Shown here: positions 1-10,625 of the stretch, in pieces
Position numbering within the stretch: the stretch's first letter is position 1
Layout: every line of letters starts with the position of its first letter
Source: Sphaeroforma sirkka
Lineage: Eukaryota > Opisthokonta > Ichthyosporea > Ichthyophonida
Direction of reading: 5' to 3'
Assembly (NCBI GenBank): GCA_001586965.3
Contig: LUCW03001918.1
Location: forward strand, 20,001 to 42,500
Length of the DNA: 22,500 nucleotides
The notes under the pieces: model-generated
The model's database searches: none
The model's input: the letters and a program-made list of their open reading frames with translations, nothing else
What the model was told of the DNA's origin: nothing
Made by a program: the position numbers and the translations under genes

Positions 1-540
1 TGAACATGCGGTGTTGGCGTATGTGCAAGTACATTTCCCACAGAAATACTAACCACAGAAACACCACAGTGAATTCCATGTATCGGATGCCGTCCGTCCG
101 ACATGGGGAACCAAGATGGGAGGTTGACATGGCTGCTATTTAGTTGGGGTAGACTTGGTGCACGCTTGTAGGGATATATATCTGTTCAAGAATGTACCGG
201 GATGATTAGAAGCTATTTCGAAAGCAGAACATCGGCATAATACTCGAACTATTTGTAATACATAACACTATCTAAAACAAATAAATACTAGCATACTTTG
301 TTTACCTCTTGTTTTTCAAATTTTATCTTGCACATCTATCGAGCGCGAAACGTGGGACTTCTTCATGAAGGTCCTTGATTGACCGATCATATACACTTTC
401 AAGTACTTTTAACTTTTTTTAAACGCAAAACGTATTGAAGTCAGCTGGTCAGACATCTGATGCCTGATGAGACATACCACTTGTTGTCTGATGACTTGTG
501 TCGAATAAACGATCCACTCTCTCTGTCTGAGAGTGCAGAG

Positions 541-555
541 TCTGGACAGTCCAGA
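541..555. repeat. Short perfect inverted repeat
   Basis: TCTGGAC and GTCCAGA are separated by a single A, giving a 7-bp perfect dyad. It lies in a stretch rich in CTGA and GACA words. It could be a protein-binding dyad, but it is short enough to arise by chance. Confidence 0.4.
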
Positions 556-600
556 TTCCAGAACTGCAGATCAAAAGACAGAGGATTAATGTAGAGTTTA

Positions 601-631
601 CGGTTTAGGGTTTAGGCTTTAGGCTTTACGG
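601..631. repeat. Degenerate telomere-like tract (TTTAGGG type)
   Basis: About four head-to-tail copies of a 7-bp word are visible: two GTTTAGG and then two CTTTAGG/CTTTACG variants. This resembles TTTAGGG-type telomeric repeat. Similar short tracts occur at 8744-8760, 19651-19665, 20964-20988 and 21183-21193. They may be interstitial telomeric repeats or telo-box-like promoter elements; the sequence alone does not decide. Confidence 0.5.
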
Positions 632-930
632 TTCAGGTGCCATTATTTTTAATAAAAAACAAAACAAACAATAGGTCTCTTGGGTTTAGGTCCTTAGAGG
701 TTGGGATATGAGACCAGTGACCAACCAGTCACACAGGCGGATGTCGAACGAGAATTGTCGAGAAACCGGAAACTAACAAGGGTTCCCCAGTTCTTTTAAA
801 CCTTATTTACGGTTTCCCCGATTTTAATATATATATTTTTTTTAATTTCAAATTTGGCGGAACAATCGCGTGGGGGAAAATCAGAAAGGTACATCGACAA
901 CAATATAATATGTAAACGTTGCTCTATGTA

Positions 931-982
931 TGCGGTGGTACGTTTGTAATATCGCATGTGGTGGCACGTTTGTAGTATCGCA
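931..982. repeat. 26-bp direct tandem duplication
   Basis: Two adjacent 26-bp copies (931-956 and 957-982) share the core ACGTTTGTA and end in ATCGCA, differing at only a few positions. They lie about 260 bp upstream of the first start codon, so a regulatory role is possible but unproven. Confidence 0.7.
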
Positions 983-1210
983 ATCCCCAGGCAATCGCAC
1001 CACATGTGAGAAGCGAGAACCCTGTCTGCATTGGCTCACACACACAATTACTGACTACCAACGATAAGCACGCATACGATCGCAATCACGGTACCCATCC
1101 AATTGTAATATTCACCAATATATCTATGTATACGGATTTAGATACATCACAAGTACAATATTATCGGTGTATATATAGAACTGTACATACGCCCTAAAAC
1201 AAGCTTTCAC

Positions 1211-1220
1211 ATATATAAAC
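1211..1220 (+). promoter_or_regulatory. TATA-like element upstream of the RWDD1-like gene
   Basis: ATATATAAAC lies about 25-30 bp before the ATG at 1242. The ATG context has A at -3, favourable for initiation. The region is AT-rich, so a TATA-like word could be fortuitous, and the transcription start is unknown. Confidence 0.3.
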
Positions 1221-1241
1221 ATTATAAACAGTAATAATACA

Positions 1242-1643
1242 ATGACTGACTACCAAGAAACACAGCTGGAAGAGCTGGAAGTGCTCGAGTCCATTTTCCC
1301 AGAGGAGTACAAAGAGCTCACTCGCGAACCCACTGTGACGTTTGAGATCACTCTTAAGCCAGAAGAAGGCACAGAAAAGTCAGAGGAACTCACCCTCGCG
1401 TTTGAACTCCCCCCAACATATCCCGATGTGGCGCCTGAGATTACCACATCCAGTGCGAAGATACAACCACAGCTGCTCAATAAGTTAAAACGGGAGCTCG
1501 ATGAAATGGCCCTGGAGAATATCGGAGACGTCATGGTGTTTGTCATTGCGTCACACGCGAAGGAGTGGCTGGACACGCGGATGGACGAAGTGCTGGTAGA
1601 AGTGCAGAGCCAAAACACGGAGGAAGAGCTCAAGAAACTCAAG
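1242..1643 (+). CDS. RWDD1: RWDD1-like exon 1: RWD domain
   Basis: Encodes residues 1-134, beginning [20 protein letters not shown], with the E-(L/V)-E-LEsIFPEE pattern and YPDVAPEI typical of RWD domains. It ends in phase 0 at AAG, followed by the donor GTGTGT. Without splicing the frame runs only 12 more codons before stopping in AT repeat, so the donor sets the exon end. The open frame on the opposite strand (1250-1672) is a shadow of this exon. Confidence 0.95.
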
Positions 1644-1771
1644 GTGTGTACATATAGCCATGACAATGTCACAATTTTTTAAATTTTTTTTCATATATAT
1701 ATATATATATGTATTTTATATATATAATGTATATATATATATATATATATAGTTACAACACAATCACACAC

Positions 1772-1817
<46 letters not shown>

Positions 1818-1855
1818 GCTAAATGCATACAACATACAAACCCACAAAACACAAA

Positions 1856-1904
<49 letters not shown>

Positions 1905-2675
1905 TACATACATACATACATTTATGCATGCATATGCACAATATTATTTTTATATGTATATATATATACATTACATACATATATATATGCATATATATAT
2001 TATACATATATTAATATTATATATACATTATTATACATATACATATTAATTAATTATCATATATATTATATATATATATATATATATATGTTATTATTAT
2101 TATTATATGTATATATGTATATATATTATACAATAACACATCATATTATAATATTATTACACAACATAAACATAAAAATATAATACATTAATACATATTA
2201 ATATATGACAGATTATAATATACATATTGCACATATAATACTGCACAATACACACATATGTACATGTACATACATGTATATATATATATTGTATATTATG
2301 CAATAGTTATTATATATAGCATAATATGCATATTATTATGCACATATATGCACATTGCTGCATGCATACATATACATAATAATATATATAATATGTAATG
2401 GATTATTCTGGGATGGATGGATATGATTATTATTACCTTTAGCAGTAACACCGGCGTACATAAACCGCCATTATATGTTACATATATATTATATAATATT
2501 ACATACATATATATAATACACATTACATGTGTATGCATACGTATATATATTATTACACACATACATGCACATATATGCAAAACAGGGCAACACACAAACT
2601 TATAACGTTTGTATATATATGCCTTTTTTTTATGGCCACAAACAAACATATCCATATAGCTTTTAAAATGCAACG

Positions 2676-2711
<36 letters not shown>

Positions 2712-3068
2712 AATATATATTATATATATATTTATATATTATATATATATATATTATATTATATTATACATATATATTATATAGTATTAGTATGCATATA
2801 GATACACACTCCTCTCACGCTATCGCAATGCACATATATACATGCATATATACAACATACATAGATATATATATCTGCATCCACAAACACCTCACATGTA
2901 CACTCATTTTATATATATATGTTTGTGTTTTTTGTTTTGTGCATATCAACATATACATACTGACCGATGTATGTATATATACATACATATACATATGTAT
3001 GTGTGTGTATGCATGTATGTATGTATGTGTTTACGTATGTTTGATTGTTTGTTTTGTATTATTATATA

Positions 3069-3129
<61 letters not shown>

Positions 3130-3435
3130 CATGCATGCATATATATATGCATGCATGCGTACGTATGCACATATATGTATATGCATGTATGTATGTATGT
3201 ATGTATATGTTATATACATATATATATATATATATATGCCACACGTATATATATATTCTTTTAACCAATCCTTACTATCATATTTACATGTACAATAGTG
3301 CGCGCCTTTGCATGTATTAGTTTTATGCATATTTACTTGCGTCTCCAGGGTGTGATATGCATATACATTTTCTGAGATACCTTGTGGTTTATGCAACCCC
3401 GTGCGGGCAAACAATCGGGTCATGTCATGTGTATG

Positions 3436-3494
<59 letters not shown>

Positions 3495-6400
3495 CATACA
3501 TATATTACATATATATTTATATATTTATACCACCAATATGTATGTATGTGTGAAAACATAGCCATGTATATGATCCATATATTATTACATATACATATAT
3601 ACATACACATCCCATTATATATATATATGTGTGCGTGTCCGTGTCCGTGCGTCCGGTGCGTCCGTGTGTCCGTGTGTCGTCCGTATTGATTTTTATTATT
3701 ATGCATAACATATATGTAAACCATGAAATGATACTTATATTATATATTATTATTATTATTATTATATATATATTATATATATATAATATTATTATTGTTA
3801 TTATATATACATATTATTATTATATTATTAATACATATATATTATTATAATATGTACATATGATATTTTACACACTATTTATATATATATATTACATATG
3901 TACATACATAATATATTACGTGCATGCATGCATGCATGCATGTACGTATGCACGCACATTATACATATTATTACATCTGTAACAACGTATATACAAAATA
4001 TATGTACATACATACATATTGCTGCAAGTGCGTGATTGCAATGTTTCATATTATATGGTTATTATTATTATATATATACATATTATTATGTATGTATTAA
4101 TACATATATTATTAACATTACATACATTGGCTATGTATATTATAATATATATGCATACATATTATATGTCTGGTCATGTGATTTGCATAATATTATTATT
4201 ATTGGATTAATGCATATTTATATACATATTATTATTTTACATTTATTATTATTCATATGTATATATTATTATTACATATTATTATATATACATATGCTAC
4301 AATCATAATATCATAATCATAATTATAATATTATATTATGTACATTATGCATACTGCACAACACGCATCAACAACACATATTATATATGCATATTGCGTG
4401 TGTGCGTGCTTGTGTATTACATATTGTATATCCAGCATACATAATATATGTATTTTATATCCTCATCGCATATATTTTATATTTTATTATTATTACATAT
4501 TGATTATTATTATCATAATGCATTGTATTATTACATATATTATTATAACATGCATATATACAACACACACACATCACGTTTATCACTTATCACATTGCAT
4601 GTACATACATATGTATATTATTATGTATGACATATACATATTACATAACATATTAATATTACAGCAATTATGCATACAGCCAACATGCATATACATATAT
4701 ATATATATATTATTATATTATTATTATATATTATTATTAATAATATATATTGGCATATTATAATATATTATTAATATTATTATACATATTATTATACATG
4801 GCATACATATATATAATATTACTTCTATATTACGCAATGAACTGTAATACATACATACATGTTTCATTTATCTATTATATGATATATAATGTACAACACA
4901 CATACATCTGTATACATGCTGTGCCCAGAGTCTTTAGGGCTTATATATTACATATATATATATTACTCCATATCCATGCTTATATTTCATATTTCCAGAT
5001 CCATATATATATATTATAACGCATACATGCATATACATATAATATATATGTATGTGTGTGTGTCTGTCATGGCATATATACATATACATATGTATATATA
5101 TATGAATCCATGCATTATATATATTATTTCCTTTATTTACATATACATATATTAATTATATATTTACATATTATATATATATACATATACCATATAATAT
5201 TATATCATTATATTATAATATATTAACCACATCATCATCACATCAACACATACACATACATACATATATGTATGTGCGATGTGCATGTTTTATATTATAT
5301 ATATCCATATATATATATGTATATATATATGCTCTTTTATGTCCATATGTTTACATATTATTTATGTATACATATATATTATGTGCATATTATGTGTATA
5401 TTATTTATATATTATATTTATATATTATAGTAATATGTCATGGCTACACACATTGGCCACACATTCAATAATAACATCAATACATGTATTGTTACATATG
5501 CTATTATATATATACGCATATGTATTATATATACATATTATTATTATTATAATAAACGTATGCATGCATATTATATATATGTATATATATATATAATACA
5601 TAATACATATGTAATGTAATAACATGTTATATGTATTATTATATTACACATAACAATATACAAACATTTATATTACACATGTCTTTAGAGTCTTAAGGGC
5701 CATATACATATATATATATGCGTATGTGTGATGATGATGAGCTTATTATATATTATTACATGTTATTACATACATAATATGTATGTATTACATACATATA
5801 TATTATATATCCATATCCATGTTTTTATTTATTTCCAGATCCATATATATATATATAACGCATACGCATATGTGTGTGCGTGCGTTTCATATTACATATT
5901 ACGGCATACGTATTATATACATTATTATCCCACGCCCATATCCCACGTCATATTTCCATATTATTATTATGATTACATATTATGTGTTACATATGTTGAT
6001 ATTGGTTTATTACATATTACATGTACATATGCACATATGTATATAATTATATGTATATATAATAATACTAGTTATACATATATACATGGTACACATATTA
6101 ATAATATTAATAATACATAATTACATACACACATTGTCATCATACATATACTATGGCATTATATATGGCTATTACATATTATATTATTACATATATTAAT
6201 GCATATAAAATATATATTTACATATTATCATCACATGCACACATCAATACAATATATTATTAACATATTGTATGACATACATGATATTATAATTACACAT
6301 AATACATAACGCATTACATATGCATATAATATTGCATAATATATTATATATTATTATATATTATATACATAATATATATGGCTATATATGTATACATTAA

Positions 6401-6609
6401 TGAACTGTAATATACATGCCACATGCATGCATACGCTTATCTATATATATTATGTATACATACAACAACACATTACATTCCTTGCTCCTTACATACATGT
6501 CTTTAGAGCCTTTAGGGCTTATATATATTATGATGGCTATATTATATTATTATACATATATATTATGCACATACACATATACATTATATATATTAATAAT
6601 ACATGTATA

Positions 6610-6650
<41 letters not shown>

Positions 6651-6728
6651 CCATATTCATATATTTATGTTCATGTTTTTTTTATTTATATATATATTGT
6701 ATTTGTATATGTATATGTATATGTATAT

Positions 6729-6785
<57 letters not shown>

Positions 6786-9376
6786 GTGTGTGTGTGTGTG
6801 GGTGCGTGGGTGTCTGTGTGTATTTATGTTTTGTATGTAGGTAGGTGTATTTTTTGTGGGAATCTACGGGTAAATATATATGGTCGTATAGCAAAGGTTC
6901 AACTATTTACACGCTGTATCGATGGCTGGGTAACTTTAATAATCATTTTTACTGTTTCATTGGGTGGTGTCATTAGGAGATTGTATAGTGCACCATATCA
7001 CGATTCTGCCACGCACGAAAGTTTTGTCATACAACTCTTTCCCCTTGACCTAACGCCGGGGAAAGCAATGCTTTCAATATATTAGTTTCTTATTTGACAT
7101 TAATTTCGATTTCTGGTGCTGACTACAGGAGAAAGAATGGCTGGCTGGTACTGCTGTGACAAAAGAAAATTTTGCTAAGTGGGCCAAGAAATTTGAGGCA
7201 GAACAAGACAAAATCAGGAATAAGGATAAATCGGTTGCAGCGAGTAACGAGGAGAAAGCCAAAGCGAACAGGAAAACCGGTAAGAAGGCTTCAACATTCA
7301 AATTTTGGGAGGTGCTTCGGATTTGGTGGCTGTGGATACTCACAGAAACTCAAAACTCGAAAAATCTCATCCGCAGACGAAGCGGATATTTAATCTGATG
7401 ATGTGTCTCGGATGTACTTTTGGCCTCGATATTCCACTGCGTATGTGTATTAAATGCGCTAGGTTGGATTTAGAGTTTTAGTGGCTAACACTGTAGTTAA
7501 TTGAGGGGTGGTAGTCGTACGTATCCTTAGGCGCATACTCAATGGCATGTGCTGTTAATGATCTATTTGTCTCCGGGCATGACGGGATAAACTTTATTTC
7601 CACACGCCAACAAGATGTTTAAGGCCCATACAGGTGCCACCTACAGAGTCGTGTTTCTTGCTTAAAGTGCTACACACTCGTAGAAATGAAGGTTCACTGC
7701 CAGCGTACAGCGCTTGATGCCTCGTGACCAATAAGAGATTACCTTTAGTAGTTCTAAAGCATATCACCTGGGTGCAGTCTGTCACCTTGCAGCACATATC
7801 CTAAAACTCTAAAATTTAAATTGTTAGGAGTGTTAGGAGATACCTTCTGGCTCGCGCATTGTCAATCCTTGTTTGGGCTAACAAACTACGTACTGCGCAT
7901 CGCAGGCAAAGAACTATTCCTCAGCGGTGATAAGGCGATTCTCACTTCCGAGTTGGCTCTGCTGGACGACGGTAAACACTCGTTTGCGTTTAACTGTGTT
8001 TTGACAGATCGTATGTGTTGTCTGAGTGGTAGCTGCATAGTGACTGTGGTGGGTACTCTGTGTGAGTGGATCCGTATCATGTATGTGGCGTTGGATTGGG
8101 TTGGTTGAGTTGAGTTGGGTTGGCTTGGTTTGGCTTGACTCAATAGCCACACTAAATGCTGTCCATGTCTCGTGCATGCGATTGCAGTTGCAACCAATCT
8201 ACTGTGCTGTTGTTGTGTGCAGCGTAAGAAGCCTGTGTGCCTCACTATCGTACTCGCTAAGTCACTCTGCCCTCTAGTCTGAAGTATTGTTTTTGGGTGT
8301 TGTTTGTGGCTTGCTTGCTAGCTGCCAAGTCTCGTGTCATGAAGTATATTTGTTTTGGGCACCACACGAACGCAGCAGAGCTCAGCAGATGTGCGCTGTA
8401 GAGCTTTGTGTATCTCTTTGTGGCAGCTAACCAGAGACACCAATGAATTAAGTGTGTGTACCTGAATCCGTGATCTAGTTTGCATATTTCTATTCTTGCG
8501 CATATCTGTCTGGGTAAGTATTGGTAAATATCACCCCCCCCACACACACACAGTCGTTTCATGTTGAGGCCTGTCATATATAATAACCCTGTATATTCTC
8601 TGTTGCTGTGTTCTGGGCTGTACAACGAGGCCTATATGAGCACTAAACCATGGGCCTCGCTCGCCCTTCGTGTGAGAGGTGCCTATGTGTTTCTGGTATA
8701 TGACCTCCTGCATTCTTATCTCACTAGAGTTGACGTTGCCAGAGTTTAGGGTTTTAGGCTATTGCTGCGCGTGTGCTTGTGCTTGCCTACCGATTCAGGA
8801 TTCTTGCGGTTTCACGTGTACCGCAGTCTATCAACACATCTTTATCTAACGCGATAACGATGTCTAAATGTAGTCTTTATCGACACATCTTTATCTAATG
8901 AGATAAAGATGTGTTAATTTAGTCTATATCGACACAACTTTAACTATTGAGATAAAGATGTGTAAATGTATTCTATATCGACACATCTTTGTCTTATGAG
9001 ATAAATAAAGATGTGTAATAGTATATCGGCACATTCTTTATAGGCTGACAGTCAGGTTCAGGTGTCTATTTATTACGGCCACTTCATTCGTTTTATCATT
9101 CTGTGTGCTGTAGCGATCAATTGTCATATGCGCTTCAACGCGTACCTGCGAGCACATAGTCTGACGTTCACAATCGCATCATCATTCTGTATACGTTTAT
9201 GTTCACTTTTTGATCGAACCACAGCCACTCAGTCTTCTTCATTCTGGGTCCGCTTTTTATCTGCAGGTGATGAGGCTATTGACGTGAAGGTGGAACACCA
9301 GTTGGAAATTGATGAAGCTGTGCTCGATGACCAGGACATGGAGAAACTCAAATTAGACGAAAGCAGCGCCAAATAA
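1242..9376 (+). CDS. RWDD1: RWD domain-containing protein 1 / Gir2 family (DFRP2), four exons
   Basis: Spliced product of exons 1242-1643, 7129-7279, 7906-7971 and 9267-9376: 729 nt, 242 residues plus stop. Animal RWDD1 has about 243. Junction phases are 0, 1 and 1 and each join restores conserved sequence. Residues 1 to about 112 form an RWD domain with the hallmark YPDVAP (YPxxxP) motif. The middle carries the family signature [19 protein letters not shown], and the C-terminus is acidic (LLDDGDEAIDV, then [13 protein letters not shown]). Known role of the family: the RWD domain of Gir2 contacts Gcn1, while the C-terminal part binds and stabilises the GTPase DRG2 (yeast Rbg2), linking it to translating ribosomes and amino-acid starvation signalling in the cytosol. 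The start is the first ATG of the open frame, with A at -3. The gene is intact; its odd feature is the 5.5-kb repeat-filled first intron. Confidence 0.95.
1682..6845. repeat. 5-kb AT-rich microsatellite block inside intron 1
   Basis: A patchwork of (TA)n, (TATG)n/(CATA)n, (ATT)n/(TTA)n and (TG)n tracts. Pure TA runs occur around 1780-1812, 3443-3488 and 6735-6779; a GCAT run lies at about 3922-3942; TTA/ATT runs dominate 3740-4800. A CG-containing island, GTGTCCGTGTCCGTGCGTCC and variants, lies at about 3630-3680. Longer units recur between 4830 and 6560. Confidence 0.95.
4830..6560 (+). repeat. Diverged tandem repeat of about 780 bp inside the AT block
   Basis: The word ATGAACTGTAATA recurs near 4840 and 6403 (1,563 bp apart, about two units). 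GTCTTTAG followed by a TTTAGGGC or TTAAGGGC recurs near 4930, 5681 and 6499 (751 and 818 bp apart). ATTTCCAGATCCATATATAT recurs near 4991 and 5831. Order and spacing agree with two to three copies of one long unit that has since diverged and changed length through microsatellite slippage. Confidence 0.65.
7129..7279 (+). CDS. RWDD1: RWDD1-like exon 2: conserved middle signature
   Basis: Starts in phase 0 after TACAG and ends in phase 1 at donor GTAAGA (ACCG|GTAAG). Encodes 50 residues beginning [18 protein letters not shown], which matches the GTPVTIENFLNW segment of animal RWDD1. A lysine- and glutamate-rich helical stretch follows. Confidence 0.95.
7906..7971 (+). CDS. RWDD1: RWDD1-like exon 3
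   Basis: A 66-nt exon between acceptor CGCAG and donor GTAAAC, phase 1 on both sides. With the previous base it restores [17 protein letters not shown] and LALLDD, corresponding to the SGKQLFE...DTSDIQFLED segment of animal RWDD1. The neighbouring introns are 626 nt and 1,295 nt. Confidence 0.93.
8094..8142. repeat. TTGG(G/C)T-type degenerate simple repeat
   Basis: A run of TTGGGTTGGTTGAGTTGAG and similar words within intron 3. It is a short G/T-rich slippage tract with no sign of coding. Confidence 0.6.
8834..9030. repeat. 49-bp tandem repeat, each unit a hairpin, in intron 3
   Basis: Four units start at 8834, 8883, 8932 and 8981, exactly 49 bp apart, with a partial fifth near 9030. In unit 2 (8883-8914), ACACATCTTTATCT, a 4-nt loop AATG and AGATAAAGATGTGT form a perfect 14-bp stem. 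Units 1, 3 and 4 keep most of the dyad but have mismatches or, in unit 4, a 4-nt insertion. Spacers share (A/T)GTCTATATCG-like sequence. It is not a CRISPR array: the whole unit repeats, there are no unique spacers, and it sits in a eukaryotic intron. Confidence 0.85.
9267..9376 (+). CDS. RWDD1: RWDD1-like exon 4: acidic C-terminus and stop
   Basis: Follows acceptor TTTTTATCTGCAG in phase 1 and ends at TAA 9374-9376. It encodes 35 residues with [20 protein letters not shown], equivalent to the acidic VDESLFQEMDDLELE tail of animal RWDD1. The apparent start codons upstream of the acceptor in the same frame are intronic. Confidence 0.94.
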
Positions 9377-9383
9377 GCTAATT

Positions 9384-9389
9384 AATAAA
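9384..9389 (+). terminator. Polyadenylation signal AATAAA
   Basis: AATAAA begins 8 nt after the stop codon of the RWDD1-like gene. The hexamer match is exact. The short distance implies a very short 3' UTR, which is plausible in compact protist transcripts but untested here. Confidence 0.55.
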
Positions 9390-9508
9390 TGATATCACAA
9401 TAACACGTTGTTTTAATGATACTACAATTATACGAGGTCCTATTGTAGTAAGCGGCAACAACCGTGTAGAACAAAAGCTTATGGCAGAATCAATAACATC
9501 AAACAAGT

Positions 9509-9730
9509 ATTCCACAGTCCACGTAGTCATGTATGCTTTAGACACAACCAATCAAACCAAACATGTACTCCACAGTCCACGTAGGTATTTATACATGTAT
9601 GGAAAATCTTATCAAACAATCAATCACATCAAACATGCACTCCACAGTCCACGTAGGTATTTATACTTGTATGGAAAAGCTTATGAAACAATAAATCACA
9701 TCAAACATGCACTCCACAGCCCACGTAGCT
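9509..9730. repeat. 72-bp minisatellite between two genes
   Basis: ACTCCACAGTCCACGTAGGT-type units start at 9567, 9639 and 9711, exactly 72 bp apart, preceded by a shortened copy at 9509 (58 bp). Because 72 is divisible by three, an open frame (9481-9756) persists with a 24-residue repeat HALHSPRRYLYLYGK... I treat it as non-coding because it resembles no protein family and the frame follows from the period. Confidence 0.8.
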
Positions 9731-9848
9731 ATGTATCTCTACTGTATATGGTATAAGCTATGGAGTATATACCTCAATGATTAAAGAATACTATCGTTTG
9801 ATAGCAGAATCCAGAAAAGTCAGATGTGTATCTCAAAAACCTTGGGCA

Positions 9849-10267
9849 ATGGCAAAAATCTGCAACCTCATTCCCTTCTTCGCGGTTGCTTTGGCCGCTA
9901 GCACCTCCGCTGCTCCCATCATGTCATATGATTCAACCCTCGTCGACTTGTCCTTCACGTATACGTACGACGCGAACGCTCAGCTATTTCTTGGTGCCAA
10001 GGGGGCTAGGCTTTTAATTGCTGGTCCGTCCCCACATGCCCTTCACTGGTTGGAGCGAAGTTTGCTCAGAGGTAAGATTGTTACTTAGTTAACCTGCGAA
10101 GGTGCTACGTTCTTGACACAAACCACTGATGTTGGCTATGTGTATATATTATTTAACCTGGTTCATCCACCGATATGTTAGAACACGGTACCACCATCCA
10201 AGCTTTAAATCCGGGGCATGAATCGCATACTTTGTTTAAATTGATAGCGCATTTTTACGATAAACAG
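9849..10267 (+). CDS. Probable secreted or membrane protein, 5' part (two exons; perhaps UDP-glycosyltransferase-like)
   Basis: Exon 1 (9849-10071) starts with a signal-peptide-like MAKICNLIPFFAVALAASTS followed by AAP, a reasonable cleavage context, and ends in phase 1 at donor GTAAGA. Exon 2 (10182-10267) follows acceptor GATATGTTAG. Joining restores a Glu codon and continues LLREHGTTIQALNPGHES. The segment ARLLIAGPSPHALHWLERSL resembles the N-terminal Rossmann strand and helix of UDP-glycosyltransferases (hydrophobic strand, SH, then W...L), with the next strand at TTIQAL. That similarity is weak and my own reading. The second donor (GTCGTA) is poor, and I could not find later exons. A TA microsatellite and a retrotransposon remnant follow, so the gene may be truncated or have a long intron. 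The same frame is open upstream to 9777, but the ATG at 9849 places the signal peptide at the N-terminus. Confidence 0.5.
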
Positions 10268-10303
10268 GTCGTAAATTCAATAAATCACTTAGGATATATA
10301 CAT

Positions 10304-10305
<2 letters not shown>

Positions 10306-10366
<61 letters not shown>
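10306..10366. repeat. (CA)n/(TA)n microsatellite
   Basis: A short CACACACA run followed by about 25 uninterrupted TA dinucleotides, immediately downstream of the second exon of the secreted-protein candidate. Confidence 0.95.
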
Positions 10367-10369
<3 letters not shown>

Positions 10370-10553
10370 AACGGTATGTAGTAAATTCTAGAGCTGTAAA
10401 TGTAGTGTACGCAGTGTAATTGCACTATGAAAATTGTTGTCTGTAGCATACTCGACATTTGTGATAGCCAGTTGTACTTTATTTTATTAAGGTAGTGTAA
10501 TAGTTTATAAGATTATGAAGACTGACAAATTGATAAACTTAACTTATATACTC

Positions 10554-10625
10554 AATATACCCATAGAGTTGATATTTTTTCTGTCATCAAATATACCCAT
10601 AGAGTCGATATTTTGTTATTCATCA
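10554..10625. repeat. 36-bp direct repeat
   Basis: AATATACCCATAGAGT(T/C)GAT begins at 10554 and again at 10590, followed each time by ATTTT and a CATCA. The period of 36 keeps an open frame (10515-10805) that resembles no known protein. Confidence 0.7.

Larger units (their letters stand above)
1..1241. other. Upstream region of the RWDD1-like gene; no gene recognised
   Basis: I see no convincing coding sequence here. The stretch holds an AATAAA near 281 that could end an upstream gene lying outside the window, a telomere-like tract (601-631), a short perfect inverted repeat (541-555), a 26-bp tandem duplication (931-982) and a TATA-like element just before the first gene. The short open frames at 796-1005 (-) and 1006-1197 (+) resemble no family I know and have low-complexity or unconvincing composition. 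Confidence 0.5.
1644..7128 (+). other. Intron 1 of the RWDD1-like gene (5,485 nt)
   Basis: Bounded by donor GTGTGT at 1644 and an acceptor ending CTGACTACAG at 7128, where CTGAC could serve as branch point. Positions 1682-6845 are AT-rich simple repeat. The last stretch, 6846-7128, returns to ordinary base composition and holds no recognisable gene. Open frames inside are runs of Tyr/Ile/His/Met from TA and ATAC repeats and are not genes. Confidence 0.9.

Noticed and set aside
1691..6844. Many open frames rich in Tyr, Ile, His and Met on both strands
   Set aside because: They are translations of TA, CATA and ATT microsatellites within intron 1 and carry no protein signature.
7074..7343. 89-codon minus-strand open frame
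   Set aside because: It is the antisense shadow of RWDD1-like exon 2.
7821..8277. Open frames of 71-119 codons around exon 3 (both strands)
   Set aside because: Only 7906-7971 shows family similarity; the rest is read-through into introns or antisense shadow.
8834..9030. CRISPR array
   Set aside because: The entire 49-bp unit repeats, there are no unique spacers and no cas genes, and it lies in a eukaryotic intron.
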